From positions 62,001-126,000 of the forward strand of contig JBILCU010000008.1 in assembly GCA_044352985.1 (NCBI GenBank): DNA of 64,000 nt, written 5' to 3'. The stretch is from JADJDM01 sp044352985 (GTDB taxonomy: Bacteria; Bacteroidota; Bacteroidia; B-17B0; Aurantibacillaceae). Of this stretch, positions 24,669 to 34,890 are shown piece after piece. The position numbers and the translations under genes are program-made. Under the pieces are notes generated by a model. It ran no database searches and was not told where the DNA came from. It saw only the letters and a program-made list of their open reading frames with translations. Within the stretch, counting starts at the first letter, position 1; every line of letters begins with the position of its first letter.

Positions 24669-26552
24669 CTACTTATCTAATTCCTCAAACTCACTATTAT
24701 TGCTAACATATTCAGGAACCAGGTTTTTCATAAATGAAACAATTTTAATGTTATTTTGACTATGAAACAATTCTATTAATTGGGTAATTTTTTCGTTAAC
24801 CTCATTAAAATCGTATTCTTTAACTTTTCCTATTAATATCTGAGGATGATGTGTTGGTAGAGTATTTTCAGAATCAGCAAGTAATTCTTCGTACAACTTT
24901 TCGCCTGGTCTTAAACCAGTAAAAACAATTTTAATATCTTTTTCTTCCTGTAAACCGGATAGTTTAATCATTTTACGAGCTAAATCAACAATTTTGACAG
25001 ATTTACCCATATCAAAAACATAAATTTCACCACCTTTTCCCATACTTCCTGCTTCCAATACTAATTGACAAGCTTCAGGAATGGTCATGAAAAACCGAGT
25101 AATATCCGGGTGAGTAATAGTTATTGGTCCGCCATTTTCAATTTGTTTTTTAAAACGCGGAATTACTGAACCGTTTGAACCTAAAACGTTTCCAAATCGA
25201 GTTGTTACAAACCTTGTATTTACTGTTTTACCTAAAGATTGTACATACATCTCCGCTATTCGTTTAGATGCACCCATTACATTAGTTGGGTTCACTGCTT
25301 TATCAGTTGATACCAAAACAAATTTTTCAATTTGATAAGCAACCGATAAATCGGCTAAATTTTTAGTTCCAAAAACATTGGTTAAAACAGATTCAGATGG
25401 ATTATGTTCCATCATAGGTACATGTTTATATGCGGCAGCATGAAAAACAAGCTCAGGACTGAAACTTTTAAATACGTTTTCTAAACGGTCTTTATTTCTT
25501 ATGTCGGCAATAACAGTTTCAAAATTATCAGAACTAAATTTATCAGTTAACTCCAATTCCAATTCATGTAAAGGACTTTCTGCCTGATCCAATAAAAATA
25601 AACGTTTTGGCTGAAAAGGCAATATTTGTCTTGCCAATTCACTACCAATTGAACCGGCGGCTCCAGTAACTAAAATGCGTTTATTGTATAATTGATTTTT
25701 AATTAAATCAATATTTAGTTTTATTGGATCGCGTTCCAATAAACTTTCAATGTTAACCGATTTTAATTGATTAAAACTTAATTCGCCATTTATCCATTTT
25801 GAAACCGGAGGAACCGTAAGAACTTTAATGTTCTGATTTATACATCTTTCTATAATTTCATTTTTTCTAGAAGGGGAAATATTTAAAATACTGATAATAA
25901 GTGACTCAACATCGTTTTCTGAAATCAAACTTTCAAGCTTATCAGGTGAATAAATAAAACTGCCTTCTAAACTTCTACCTTTCTTTTTAGGATCATCATC
26001 AATAAATCCAACCACTTTATATTTAATAGCGGCATCTCTATCTAATATTCGTTTTGTTATCAATCCCGACTCACCTGCGCCATAAATTAAAATAGTTGAT
26101 TTTTGTTTTTCCGGATTTCTACTCTCAAAATAAATTGCTTTTACAGCCAAACGAGAGCAAATCATAATAAACATGGTAACTAACGCATCAATTATAATTA
26201 CTGATAAAGGAATGTAGAAAATACCAATTGTTATTCTGGTAATGATATCAAATAAAACTAAAAGACTGCTTCCTATTATGATAACAAATAAAATGCGCAT
26301 TGCATCTTTTGAACCTGTATATCTTACTACCCCTTTATATGTTTTTGAAATAAAAAAAGTAATAAACCGTACTAGAAGAGTAATACTATAGGCAACTGGC
26401 AAAGTTTTTAAATCTGCTTCAGGTATATGGGCAAAATTGAATCTTAAAAAAAAAGCAAGGGTTAATGAAAATGCAGAAATAATTACATCAATTATCAATA
26501 TCGACCAACGCGGGATGTTATTTTTCCAGAAAAAACTTAACAGTTGAGACAT
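24669..26552 (-). CDS. polysaccharide biosynthesis protein, CapD/FlaA1-type nucleotide-sugar 4,6-dehydratase
   Basis: An inner-membrane enzyme that modifies UDP-HexNAc, often the first step toward a rare surface sugar. Four helices span about 12-135, then a first Rossmann-like domain (ILIYGAGESGLITKRIL, about 154-170). The catalytic short-chain dehydrogenase domain begins at VTGAAGSIGSEL (about 294-305), with the VSTDKAVNPTNVMGASK active-site strip. At 627 residues it is the full-length WbpM/CapD architecture. Sugar transferase and DegT genes at 60-62 kb suggest related glycan synthesis elsewhere in the genome. Confidence 0.92.
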   Translation of the reverse strand: MSQLLSFFWKNNIPRWSILIIDVIISAFSLTLAFFLRFNFAHIPEADLKTLPVAYSITLLVRFITFFISKTYKGVVRYTGSKDAMRILFVIIIGSSLLVLFDIITRITIGIFYIPLSVIIIDALVTMFIMICSRLAVKAIYFESRNPEKQKSTILIYGAGESGLITKRILDRDAAIKYKVVGFIDDDPKKKGRSLEGSFIYSPDKLESLISENDVESLIISILNISPSRKNEIIERCINQNIKVLTVPPVSKWINGELSFNQLKSVNIESLLERDPIKLNIDLIKNQLYNKRILVTGAAGSIGSELARQILPFQPKRLFLLDQAESPLHELELELTDKFSSDNFETVIADIRNKDRLENVFKSFSPELVFHAAAYKHVPMMEHNPSESVLTNVFGTKNLADLSVAYQIEKFVLVSTDKAVNPTNVMGASKRIAEMYVQSLGKTVNTRFVTTRFGNVLGSNGSVIPRFKKQIENGGPITITHPDITRFFMTIPEACQLVLEAGSMGKGGEIYVFDMGKSVKIVDLARKMIKLSGLQEEKDIKIVFTGLRPGEKLYEELLADSENTLPTHHPQILIGKVKEYDFNEVNEKITQLIELFHSQNNIKIVSFMKNLVPEYVSNNSEFEELDK

Positions 26553-26576
26553 AACAGCATAAAGATAGCATGAATT

Positions 26577-29078
26577 TTAGAAATCCAAACCATCCTGATT
26601 TCCACCACCGCCTCCCATGTTCATTCCTTTTCTTTTCTTAAAAATAGATGAATCCATTTTACCAAACATAAACATAACAGTAAATTTAAAGAACCTAGAT
26701 TCTCTTCTGCGCATTAAACTTTGATCATAAAAATCGGTATTGTAAATTGTCCCCATACGTTTTGTATTAAACAAATCGTTTATACTTGCTGTAAGGATTA
26801 TTTTACGCTTAATCATTTTGTTAGCTGAAAAATCTACAAAATACATTGGTTTAGTATTACCATTAATTACAACACGAGGAGCTTCATAGTTTCCATTAAC
26901 CTGTAAAGTAATATCTTTCGGGAATTTATAAGAGAAAGTACCTTTAGTGTTCCAGGTTAAACCTTCTGTTACCGTATTGCCAAATTGGCTGGTACTTTTT
27001 AATGAGATATAAAGCACGTTTACATTTATGGTTACATCAAGGTTTTTAAACAAGGTCAATCTAACATTGTTTTCCCACCCGTAGTTAAAACTACTTGCAC
27101 CATTAACAAACGTGTTAATTAAAACGGTTGAATCATTCTCTTTTGGATATGCGACATTGGTAATAGGCGTTTCAATGTATTTAAAATAAATTGAGCTTAA
27201 GAAATTTCCTTTATCAAAAATTCGATTATAATTAGTTTCCGCAACGTTTCTGAATTCTGGAGTTAATTGAGGATTTCCAATTCTATAATTTTGTTTATCA
27301 GCAAACATCACAAATGGCATTAGCTGGAAAAAGTTTGGACGTTCGATTTTTCGCGAAAAATTGATTTGCCATTCGTTATTACCATTAAATTTTCTTGAAA
27401 TGTATATTCCAGGGAAAATAGATTTTAAAATATTATCTAGTTTAGAAGGATAATTATAGGAGAAGGTTTGATTTTTGTCTAAAATTTCTCCGGCATAATA
27501 CGATTGCTCAAAACGTAAACCTGCCTGATAGGAAAACTTTTTAAAACGGTTGTTATAATTGATGTACGCACCATTAACAATATCATCAATATGATAATTA
27601 TTTGATAAAAAAGTATCTTTAACAGCAATTCCTGAAAAACTATTTAATGTGATGTTTTTTGAATCAGATTGTTTTACATTGCTTCTTATCCCCCACTCTA
27701 CTTTAACAGAATCGTTTATTGGGTTTACGTAATCCATTTGAAAAGTGTACATATTTGCCGCACTATTACCATCGTTTGTTTGATTCCATGGATTTTCAGG
27801 CTGAAATTGAGAATTACTTAAATAATCATAATAATCATATTGGTATTTATTTTTACTCTGAGTAAAATTACCTGAAAGATCCATAGTGAATTCTTTACCT
27901 GGTTTTGCGTAAGATCTTTTATAAATAATTTGAGAATTAAGATTTGAGAAACCAGCATCAGAAAAATTGTTTTGATTTCCATACATAAATTGTTGTAAAC
28001 TTGGGTTAAGCATTTCGTAACGTTGTTCATCAAAGGTACGGTAGCCCCCCATCATTGCCATTTGAGCAAACGAAATGCTATTTCTATTATTTATGTTATA
28101 ATCAATTCCTAAACGAGCCATCTGGTGAGTCATTTTACTTCTTGAAATATTATTTTGGTTATAATAATTAATAACGCTGTGATTGTTATTAAAGTTTGCT
28201 CTATCTGTATAACCTTGTGTAAGATTGGTCATAGTCATGTAATTGTACATAAAAGAGAAATTCCATGGATTTTCTTTAATGTTTAAGTTTGCCATGCCAT
28301 TATAACGATCAACATTTCCAACACCTCCCATAATAACTCCGTTGTAACCAGGCATCGAATTTTTTTTCATTACAATATTTAAAATTCCTCCTGAAGTTGC
28401 TGCTTCAAACTTAACACTTGGATTGGTAATAACTTCAATTCGATCAATCATATCTGCTGGTATCTGCTGAAGTGTTAATGAGGTTGGCCTACCATCAATA
28501 TAAATTTGTGGACTAGCGTTCCTCATGGTTGCATTTCCTTCTGCATCTAAAGATACACCTGGAACATTTTTCATGGCATCAAGTGCGGTGCCTCCTCTAA
28601 CCGATAAATCTTTTTCTACGTTATATACACGTTTATCAATACTTAAATTAACAGTACTTTTTTCAGCTGTTACAGTTGCTTCCTGCAAAAGTGTTTCATC
28701 CGGTTCAAGTTTAATATCGCCTAAATCCTGTTCAATTTTATTAAAGTTGATGAATAATTTTTGTTCAACATTTTTATAACCTAAAAATTGAATTCTGAAC
28801 TTAAAACCGCCCATTGGCAAATTATCCAACATAAAATCTCCATTTGACTTTGTAAGCACACCTGCCACAGCAGAGTCTTTACTAATCATAAATAGAGCTA
28901 CTGAAGCAAACTCAACCGGTTTTTTAGTTTTTGCATCTATAACTTTACCATACACTTTTGCCATGTTCGGCATTTTACCACCCGCCATTCCACCCATACC
29001 ACCAGGCATTTGGGAAAAAATAGCATTTGTGTATAGTGCGATTAAACCAGAAATTAATAATATACGTGTTGAGTTCAT
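26577..29078 (-). CDS. TonB-dependent-receptor-like outer-membrane barrel with CarboxypepD_reg domain
   Basis: An exported outer-membrane protein of 833 residues. There is a signal peptide (1-22), then a Gly/Met-rich linker (PGGMGGMAGGKMP) and a carboxypeptidase-regulatory beta-sandwich (about 43-130). The plug domain holds DAMKNVPGVSLD and VITNPSVKFEAATSGG, and a C-terminal barrel follows. It fits the OMP_b-brl_3 group, typical of Bacteroidota. The last 15 residues are again Gly/Met-rich (GMNMGGGGGNQ). The substrate is unknown; no SusD partner is adjacent, so it is not a classical glycan-import pair. Confidence 0.87.
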   Translation of the reverse strand: MNSTRILLISGLIALYTNAIFSQMPGGMGGMAGGKMPNMAKVYGKVIDAKTKKPVEFASVALFMISKDSAVAGVLTKSNGDFMLDNLPMGGFKFRIQFLGYKNVEQKLFINFNKIEQDLGDIKLEPDETLLQEATVTAEKSTVNLSIDKRVYNVEKDLSVRGGTALDAMKNVPGVSLDAEGNATMRNASPQIYIDGRPTSLTLQQIPADMIDRIEVITNPSVKFEAATSGGILNIVMKKNSMPGYNGVIMGGVGNVDRYNGMANLNIKENPWNFSFMYNYMTMTNLTQGYTDRANFNNNHSVINYYNQNNISRSKMTHQMARLGIDYNINNRNSISFAQMAMMGGYRTFDEQRYEMLNPSLQQFMYGNQNNFSDAGFSNLNSQIIYKRSYAKPGKEFTMDLSGNFTQSKNKYQYDYYDYLSNSQFQPENPWNQTNDGNSAANMYTFQMDYVNPINDSVKVEWGIRSNVKQSDSKNITLNSFSGIAVKDTFLSNNYHIDDIVNGAYINYNNRFKKFSYQAGLRFEQSYYAGEILDKNQTFSYNYPSKLDNILKSIFPGIYISRKFNGNNEWQINFSRKIERPNFFQLMPFVMFADKQNYRIGNPQLTPEFRNVAETNYNRIFDKGNFLSSIYFKYIETPITNVAYPKENDSTVLINTFVNGASSFNYGWENNVRLTLFKNLDVTINVNVLYISLKSTSQFGNTVTEGLTWNTKGTFSYKFPKDITLQVNGNYEAPRVVINGNTKPMYFVDFSANKMIKRKIILTASINDLFNTKRMGTIYNTDFYDQSLMRRRESRFFKFTVMFMFGKMDSSIFKKRKGMNMGGGGGNQDGLDF

Positions 29079-29183
29079 TTCAAAAAAATTTGCATAAATG
29101 TATGCAAAACAAATCTTAAGAAACGTTAAAAAGGATAAATGGCAAAATGAACATTTAAGATGAAGACGAGAATAAACTAAAAG

Positions 29184-32100
29184 CTATTTTTTTCTGCTTA
29201 TTTTCTTTTTGTACCTATTGTACAATTCATCTATTGAATCAAATTCTTCTCTGAAGAAAACACCTAATCCCTGAGTAAACTGACCACCGGAAGTTGTTGT
29301 TTGGTAGGTATCGTTTGATCGGTTAAATGCTTTAATTCTTACTTTCCCTTCATCATTTAATTTATAATCGATGTTTACATCACCAATAACGTTGCTTGTT
29401 TTTGTTTGAGTATTATTATTCAACCCAACATTTCCATCTATATTTAATTTATCGTTAAATAATTGAGTAGAAAGTGCAAGATCTAGTTCTTCATTACTTA
29501 ATGAGCTACCCGGCGTGTAATTAACTCCCACATCTATATTAGACGATAGTTGAGAAAGCCAATTACTTAATTGATTAGAAAGCATTTCTGTGGCATTTGC
29601 GCCAACAGCATTACCTGCATTAACACCAGATTGGGTATTTAAAGCAAGCGGAGTTACAAAACTTTTTAATAAAAGCAAAGAGAAAACTTGTCGGTTTAAC
29701 TCTTGTTCGTTATTAATGTAACCCATTACTTGTTGTCTTTTTTCCTCATTTACAGACGGAAGATTAATGCCAAATGTTATTTCGGGCGTAAGTAATTTAT
29801 CTCTCATGTATAATTTACATTCTACCGGATAACGTTTATTTACATCATCACTTGTACTAGTTGATGCTTTTGTTGAATTTCCATTATCGCCATTTCCTGC
29901 TGTAGTTGAAGTTGCAGATACTGAAGGAAAAAACGGGTTTAATGATGCTCTTTGCCTGTAATTAGCTGTTATGTTTATTTCTGCATTGTAAGGATTTCCT
30001 GTCCATTTAATAGTACTGCCTGATTCGATATCAAATTTTTTATTGATGAAATTTTCAAGAGTAAACAAATAATTCCCATCGTTTATGGTATAAGTACCAA
30101 ACATTTCAAAATTTCCATTGGTATTAATATCCATTTTAATTACTCCGTTACCATTTGCTTTAATAACATCTCCTGCTTTTTCGTCAAAAATTAATTGAAT
30201 ATCGGCATCACGTGTAGCTTCAAGGTTAAAAACAAGTTTTAAGTTTGATAAATCCGTTTTTTCCTGAATAGTTGATTTTGACGTGTCTTTTTTAATAAAA
30301 GTTATAAATTCATTTTCTCCTACTTCCTCTGTACCTGCTAAAGGAATATTAAAAATGGTTCCTTTTTCAGTTTTCACGTTAACCTCTATATTTATGTCAT
30401 CGTTCTGGCTCCATATTCCTACATTACCTGTTACAAATGCTTTTCCGTAATAATCAGGATTAATAATCGGATTAGTATTTAATACCATAAATTTATTTGC
30501 CGTAATATCAAAATCTAACTTTATATTACTAAAGTTATCGTGAAAGATATTGCCCCAAACAGTTGCCATTTTACCATTATTATCAAACAATGTAATACCT
30601 TCAAAAGCAATTCTTTCAGGCTCAATTAATATGTTACCGATGGCGGTATAGTAGGTGTTTAAATAATCAACTTTTAAATTTCTTACCGATTCGAGTGATA
30701 AATTACCATTAATAATTGGCTTATTTAAATTACCTGTAATGGTTGTTTTACCTGAAACATAGCCTTTCCCAAAAGTTAAAATATCTTTTACATAAGGCTG
30801 AACAACTGCAATGTCAATAGATTTAATTTCAACTTCTAAATTAATATTGTTTTCTTTTTTTGTAGGAAAGTAATCTCCTTTAAAAAATAAGTTTTTAAAA
30901 TTAGGATCCATTAATGTACCTGATGCATATTGTTTTTTAAAACTTCCTATCATGGATATGGATTCATTATTATAGTCATAAACACAATTTACTTCTCCAC
31001 TACCGATAGGCTTATTGTTTAATTCTAGTTTATCAAAATCTAAAGAAGATGCAAAGATGATTTTAGAATATACATCGGCAATACTGAAGTTACCCGATAC
31101 AAAACCATTTAAAGTTGTGCCGCTTGAAATTAAAAAAGGATTTAATTGTTTTAATTTAAATTTATTTAAGTTTAAGAATAGTTTATCGTTATGTGATTTA
31201 GAAACCCTTCCAAAAAGTGCAATACTTTGTTTTGCATTTGCTAATTTTAGTGTATCAATTGTAATTGTACCGCTTGTATCAGCAACGATTAAATTTGAGT
31301 TAAACATTTGCCAAATTGAATCGGCAATAGTTAAGTATATTTTATCAAATTTTAATTCTAATCCGGTTTTTGTAAAATCGAGCAAACCATCTACAGTGCC
31401 AGAATAATTTTTTTTCACTTGCTGATTATCCCAATTAATACCAAAGTTAGATTTTGTATCAAGAGAGCTTGCCCTAATTAAGAAATTTTGAAGTGATAAA
31501 CTATCTGTTAAATTAATTTTATCCGATGTAATTAAAACATCCAAACCATTCAGTTTTGTTGTTTTTATATCTAATGTAAAATCTCTTATTTTATTATTGG
31601 CATAGGTTATTAAATCAGAAGTTGAATTTAATTGAATATAGTTTTTTGAGGCGTCAAAACTGCCTGTAATTTTTGTATTTTGAGAGATATTTAAATCAGG
31701 AAAAAATAGTCCGTTGATTAGTGATAGTTTTTTAATTTTAACATTAAAATCAAATTGATCATAATATTTTTTTGCTGATTTATTGAGTTGAATATAGGTA
31801 GGATAATGTTCTGCAAAAACTTGCCTGAAGGCTTCCCCTAAGTTGGTTAAATTAAAAAATCCATTCAAATTTACATCAGCAACACTTGAACTTAATTTAA
31901 TGGATTTATTTTCTTCACTTTGGTTTAAAGTTAAATCAAACACACTCATTTTAAATTTAGAGGATTTATAATTCAAAATTGAATTATCAAAATTTATTCT
32001 TCCACTTAAGTGATTTAAATCTTTACCTTGTAATGATATTACAACCTGTGAAGAAAAATCGGAAGATGAATCACTTGATAAAAAATGAAGCTTAGTTAAA

Positions 32101-33710
32101 TTTAATTTATTGATGGTTGATATAAAATCAAGTTCAGGGATTTTAGAAGCTAAATTCGCACTTCCGTAAAAATCAAGGTCGGCATTTTCATCTTTACATT
32201 CAAACTTTCCGTTAAATTTTTTATTACTAAAACTTCCGGTAATTTTAATATTGTTGTAATTGTAATTATTATAAAAAAGTTGCTGTACATTTCCTTCCAT
32301 TTTGGCTTCCAATTCTTCCAACTCAAACCCTTTTCCTTCTAAATTAACATCCATAGACACAATACCAATGTCGTTATTTCCTAAAATTAATCCTAAATTA
32401 AAATTTTGAGTTTTCAATTTACCCTCATATTCAGGCAATTGAGCTTGATCAATTAAATTTTTAATTGAAACATCTGTTTCAACACTTCCAATGTTGGATA
32501 CTAATTTCCCTTTTGCAATAACATCGTTTAATTTACCAATCAATAATCCTTTAAATGCAATTTTTCCAAATGTTTTAAGCTGATCTGATATTACTAAAGT
32601 TGTATTTTTTTCATAAGGAGGCAGGTGAATTTTTTCAAGATCTACTGCATCGGTACTTAATTCATTGATGTTAAAATGGAAAAACGTATTATCAATATCT
32701 ACAATATCCTGCAAATAAAAATCACCTTTATAATTGGTGTTATTTCCAAATTTTAAAACTATTGATTTACCATATAATGATGGAATTTTACCATTAATTT
32801 TACCTGATAATTTAATTTTATCTGGGTTATTGTAAAGTTGATCAACAAAATATCCAATATCTTTTGCACTTATTGAAGTGCTATCTTTTAAATCAGCATC
32901 CAATTTTACTTTATTCACAAAATCAGAATAATCGTCCCAATTTTTTGTCAGCATTTTATAATTGCCTTTTATAAATGAATTTTGCGTTTTAAGTATTAAA
33001 GAATCAAGCAACACACCAGTCGGACTTATTTTTGCATTTACATTTAAATTATGTACGATTAATCCACACTTTTCTTTCAATGAAAAATGAGTTAACTGAA
33101 CCGAAATGGTATCTGCTTCAAAATTCAAATGATTGATATTCCCTGAAAAATTCTGAACGGATAAATCGGAGTAATTAATACCTTTTGGTTTTAGAGTATC
33201 ATTTTCGTTTTTATATACCAAATTAAGGTTGGACATTTTGATGTCACCATAATCTAAATCAAAAGGTTTTGATGTAGTTGTATCCGTTGGAGAAGAAAAG
33301 TAATCAACTAAAAATTGATAGTTAGGTAAGCTATCGTTTTTATAAATAATTGATTTTACAGTTCCGTTATTTACAGCTAACTGATTAAAATGAATTTTAT
33401 TATTTTTTAAATCGAGCTCATTAAGTTTGCAAGTCAAATCTTTTAAATAAATTAAAGTATCGCTTCGCAAATCTTTTATCAAAATACCATTTAAACTAAC
33501 AGAATTAAAAAAATCAATATCAATGCGTTCAATTTTCAATTCCGTTTTTAGTTCATTAGATAACCAGTCAGTTGCTTTTCTTCCTAAGTAGGTTTGAAAA
33601 GACGAAGTTTGAATGATGAAAAACAAAATAATTCCAAACGCAAAGACCAAAACAAAAAAATAGAGCATAAAACTCCGGATAAAACGCATAAATTTGCTGA
33701 AATTGGTCAT
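29184..33710 (-). CDS. TamB-like translocation and assembly module protein (DUF490)
   Basis: A giant inner-membrane-anchored periplasmic protein of 1508 residues, probably bridging to the outer membrane for lipid or protein transport. A single N-terminal membrane helix is at about 12-34. A very long run of beta-strands follows, with AsmA-like character near the start (about 35-120). The C-terminal DUF490/TamB domain occupies about the last 400 residues, including FGINLPSVNEEKRQQVMGYI and ending near LGVFFREEFDS. The ATG is preferred over the TTG one codon upstream. It is divergent from tsaD with only 23 bases between. Confidence 0.88.
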   Translation of the reverse strand: MTNFSKFMRFIRSFMLYFFVLVFAFGIILFFIIQTSSFQTYLGRKATDWLSNELKTELKIERIDIDFFNSVSLNGILIKDLRSDTLIYLKDLTCKLNELDLKNNKIHFNQLAVNNGTVKSIIYKNDSLPNYQFLVDYFSSPTDTTTSKPFDLDYGDIKMSNLNLVYKNENDTLKPKGINYSDLSVQNFSGNINHLNFEADTISVQLTHFSLKEKCGLIVHNLNVNAKISPTGVLLDSLILKTQNSFIKGNYKMLTKNWDDYSDFVNKVKLDADLKDSTSISAKDIGYFVDQLYNNPDKIKLSGKINGKIPSLYGKSIVLKFGNNTNYKGDFYLQDIVDIDNTFFHFNINELSTDAVDLEKIHLPPYEKNTTLVISDQLKTFGKIAFKGLLIGKLNDVIAKGKLVSNIGSVETDVSIKNLIDQAQLPEYEGKLKTQNFNLGLILGNNDIGIVSMDVNLEGKGFELEELEAKMEGNVQQLFYNNYNYNNIKITGSFSNKKFNGKFECKDENADLDFYGSANLASKIPELDFISTINKLNLTKLHFLSSDSSSDFSSQVVISLQGKDLNHLSGRINFDNSILNYKSSKFKMSVFDLTLNQSEENKSIKLSSSVADVNLNGFFNLTNLGEAFRQVFAEHYPTYIQLNKSAKKYYDQFDFNVKIKKLSLINGLFFPDLNISQNTKITGSFDASKNYIQLNSTSDLITYANNKIRDFTLDIKTTKLNGLDVLITSDKINLTDSLSLQNFLIRASSLDTKSNFGINWDNQQVKKNYSGTVDGLLDFTKTGLELKFDKIYLTIADSIWQMFNSNLIVADTSGTITIDTLKLANAKQSIALFGRVSKSHNDKLFLNLNKFKLKQLNPFLISSGTTLNGFVSGNFSIADVYSKIIFASSLDFDKLELNNKPIGSGEVNCVYDYNNESISMIGSFKKQYASGTLMDPNFKNLFFKGDYFPTKKENNINLEVEIKSIDIAVVQPYVKDILTFGKGYVSGKTTITGNLNKPIINGNLSLESVRNLKVDYLNTYYTAIGNILIEPERIAFEGITLFDNNGKMATVWGNIFHDNFSNIKLDFDITANKFMVLNTNPIINPDYYGKAFVTGNVGIWSQNDDINIEVNVKTEKGTIFNIPLAGTEEVGENEFITFIKKDTSKSTIQEKTDLSNLKLVFNLEATRDADIQLIFDEKAGDVIKANGNGVIKMDINTNGNFEMFGTYTINDGNYLFTLENFINKKFDIESGSTIKWTGNPYNAEINITANYRQRASLNPFFPSVSATSTTAGNGDNGNSTKASTSTSDDVNKRYPVECKLYMRDKLLTPEITFGINLPSVNEEKRQQVMGYINNEQELNRQVFSLLLLKSFVTPLALNTQSGVNAGNAVGANATEMLSNQLSNWLSQLSSNIDVGVNYTPGSSLSNEELDLALSTQLFNDKLNIDGNVGLNNNTQTKTSNVIGDVNIDYKLNDEGKVRIKAFNRSNDTYQTTTSGGQFTQGLGVFFREEFDSIDELYNRYKKKISRKK

Positions 33711-33715
33711 CAAAA

Positions 33716-33723
33716 CAAAAATA
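33716..33723 (-). promoter_or_regulatory. promoter -7 element of tamB, leaderless candidate
   Basis: TATTTTTG on the minus strand ends five bases before the tamB ATG. If transcription starts at the usual distance the mRNA would have little or no leader. Confidence 0.4.
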
Positions 33724-33733
33724 AGTATTTAAA

Positions 33734-34759
33734 ATGGAAAAAGATGTGAAAATACTAGCTATTGAAAGCAGTTGCGATGACACATCTGTTGCCATTAGTT
33801 GCAACAATACTATTTTAGCCAATTTAACAGCAAATCAAAAAATACACGAGCAGTATGGAGGCGTTGTTCCTGAATTAGCCAGCAGAGATCATCAAAAAAA
33901 TATCATACCCGTTTTAGATGCTGCATTAACTAAAGCTCAAATTCAACTTCATAATATTGATGCAATTGCTTACACAAATGGTCCCGGTCTATCGGGCTCA
34001 CTTTTGGTAGGAGCATCAGTAGCAAAATCATTGGCATTAAGTTTAAATAAACCTTTAATTGGCGTAAACCATATGCAGGGGCATATTTTAGCGCATTTTA
34101 TACAACAAACAGAAAAACAAGATTTCCCTAAGTTTCCGTTTTTGTGTTTAACCGTTAGCGGAGGCCACACCCAAATTGTGAAGCTAAACGATTATTTTGA
34201 TTTAGAAATAATTGGCGAAAGCATTGATGATGCAGTTGGTGAAGCTTTTGACAAAGCAGCTAAAATTTTAGGACTAACCTACCCTGGCGGACCATTAATT
34301 GATCAATTATCAAAAAATGGCAATCCAAAACGATTTACATTTTCTTATAGTAAAGTAGATGGGTTCAACTACAGCTTTAGTGGTATTAAAACTTCTTTTC
34401 TATATTTTATTCAGGAAAATCTTAAAAAAGATACTTTATTTATTGAAAAAAACATTCATGATATTTGCGCATCTTATCAATATCATTTAGTATCTGTTTT
34501 ACTAAAAAATTTAACAAAAGTAGCTGATAATCAAAATATTAATCAAATTGCTATTGCAGGAGGTGTTTCTGCAAATTCAGAATTAAGAAATCAATTATTA
34601 ATTGCCTCAAAAAAATACAATTGGGATATTTTTATTCCCCCGTTTGAATTTTGCACCGATAATGCAGCCATGATTGCCATAACAGCTTATTTCAAATACA
34701 TTAAAAGCAATTTTTCAGATTTTACGCTCACTCCTGAGCCAAGAATGAAGCTGATTTAA
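33734..34759 (+). CDS. tsaD: tRNA N6-adenosine threonylcarbamoyltransferase
   Basis: Transfers the threonylcarbamoyl group to A37 of ANN-reading tRNAs with TsaB/TsaE. The ASKHA nucleotide site is at the N-terminus (ILAIESSCDDTSVAI). Metal ligands are His113 and His117 in NHMQGHILAH. SGGHTQIVKL follows near 143-152 and IAGGVSANSELR near 275. The 341 residues are standard. It is divergent from tamB. Confidence 0.96.
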   Translation: MEKDVKILAIESSCDDTSVAISCNNTILANLTANQKIHEQYGGVVPELASRDHQKNIIPVLDAALTKAQIQLHNIDAIAYTNGPGLSGSLLVGASVAKSLALSLNKPLIGVNHMQGHILAHFIQQTEKQDFPKFPFLCLTVSGGHTQIVKLNDYFDLEIIGESIDDAVGEAFDKAAKILGLTYPGGPLIDQLSKNGNPKRFTFSYSKVDGFNYSFSGIKTSFLYFIQENLKKDTLFIEKNIHDICASYQYHLVSVLLKNLTKVADNQNINQIAIAGGVSANSELRNQLLIASKKYNWDIFIPPFEFCTDNAAMIAITAYFKYIKSNFSDFTLTPEPRMKLI

Positions 34760-34890
34760 ACCAATTTCATTAACATTTAGTCGTTAAAATTTACCCTAAA
34801 TTAAAATCGATAACAATTTCTTAACATTAAATCAATGTTTATATAACCTATATTTAATTTTTTTGCGTAAAATTTTAAAATAAAATTAAC

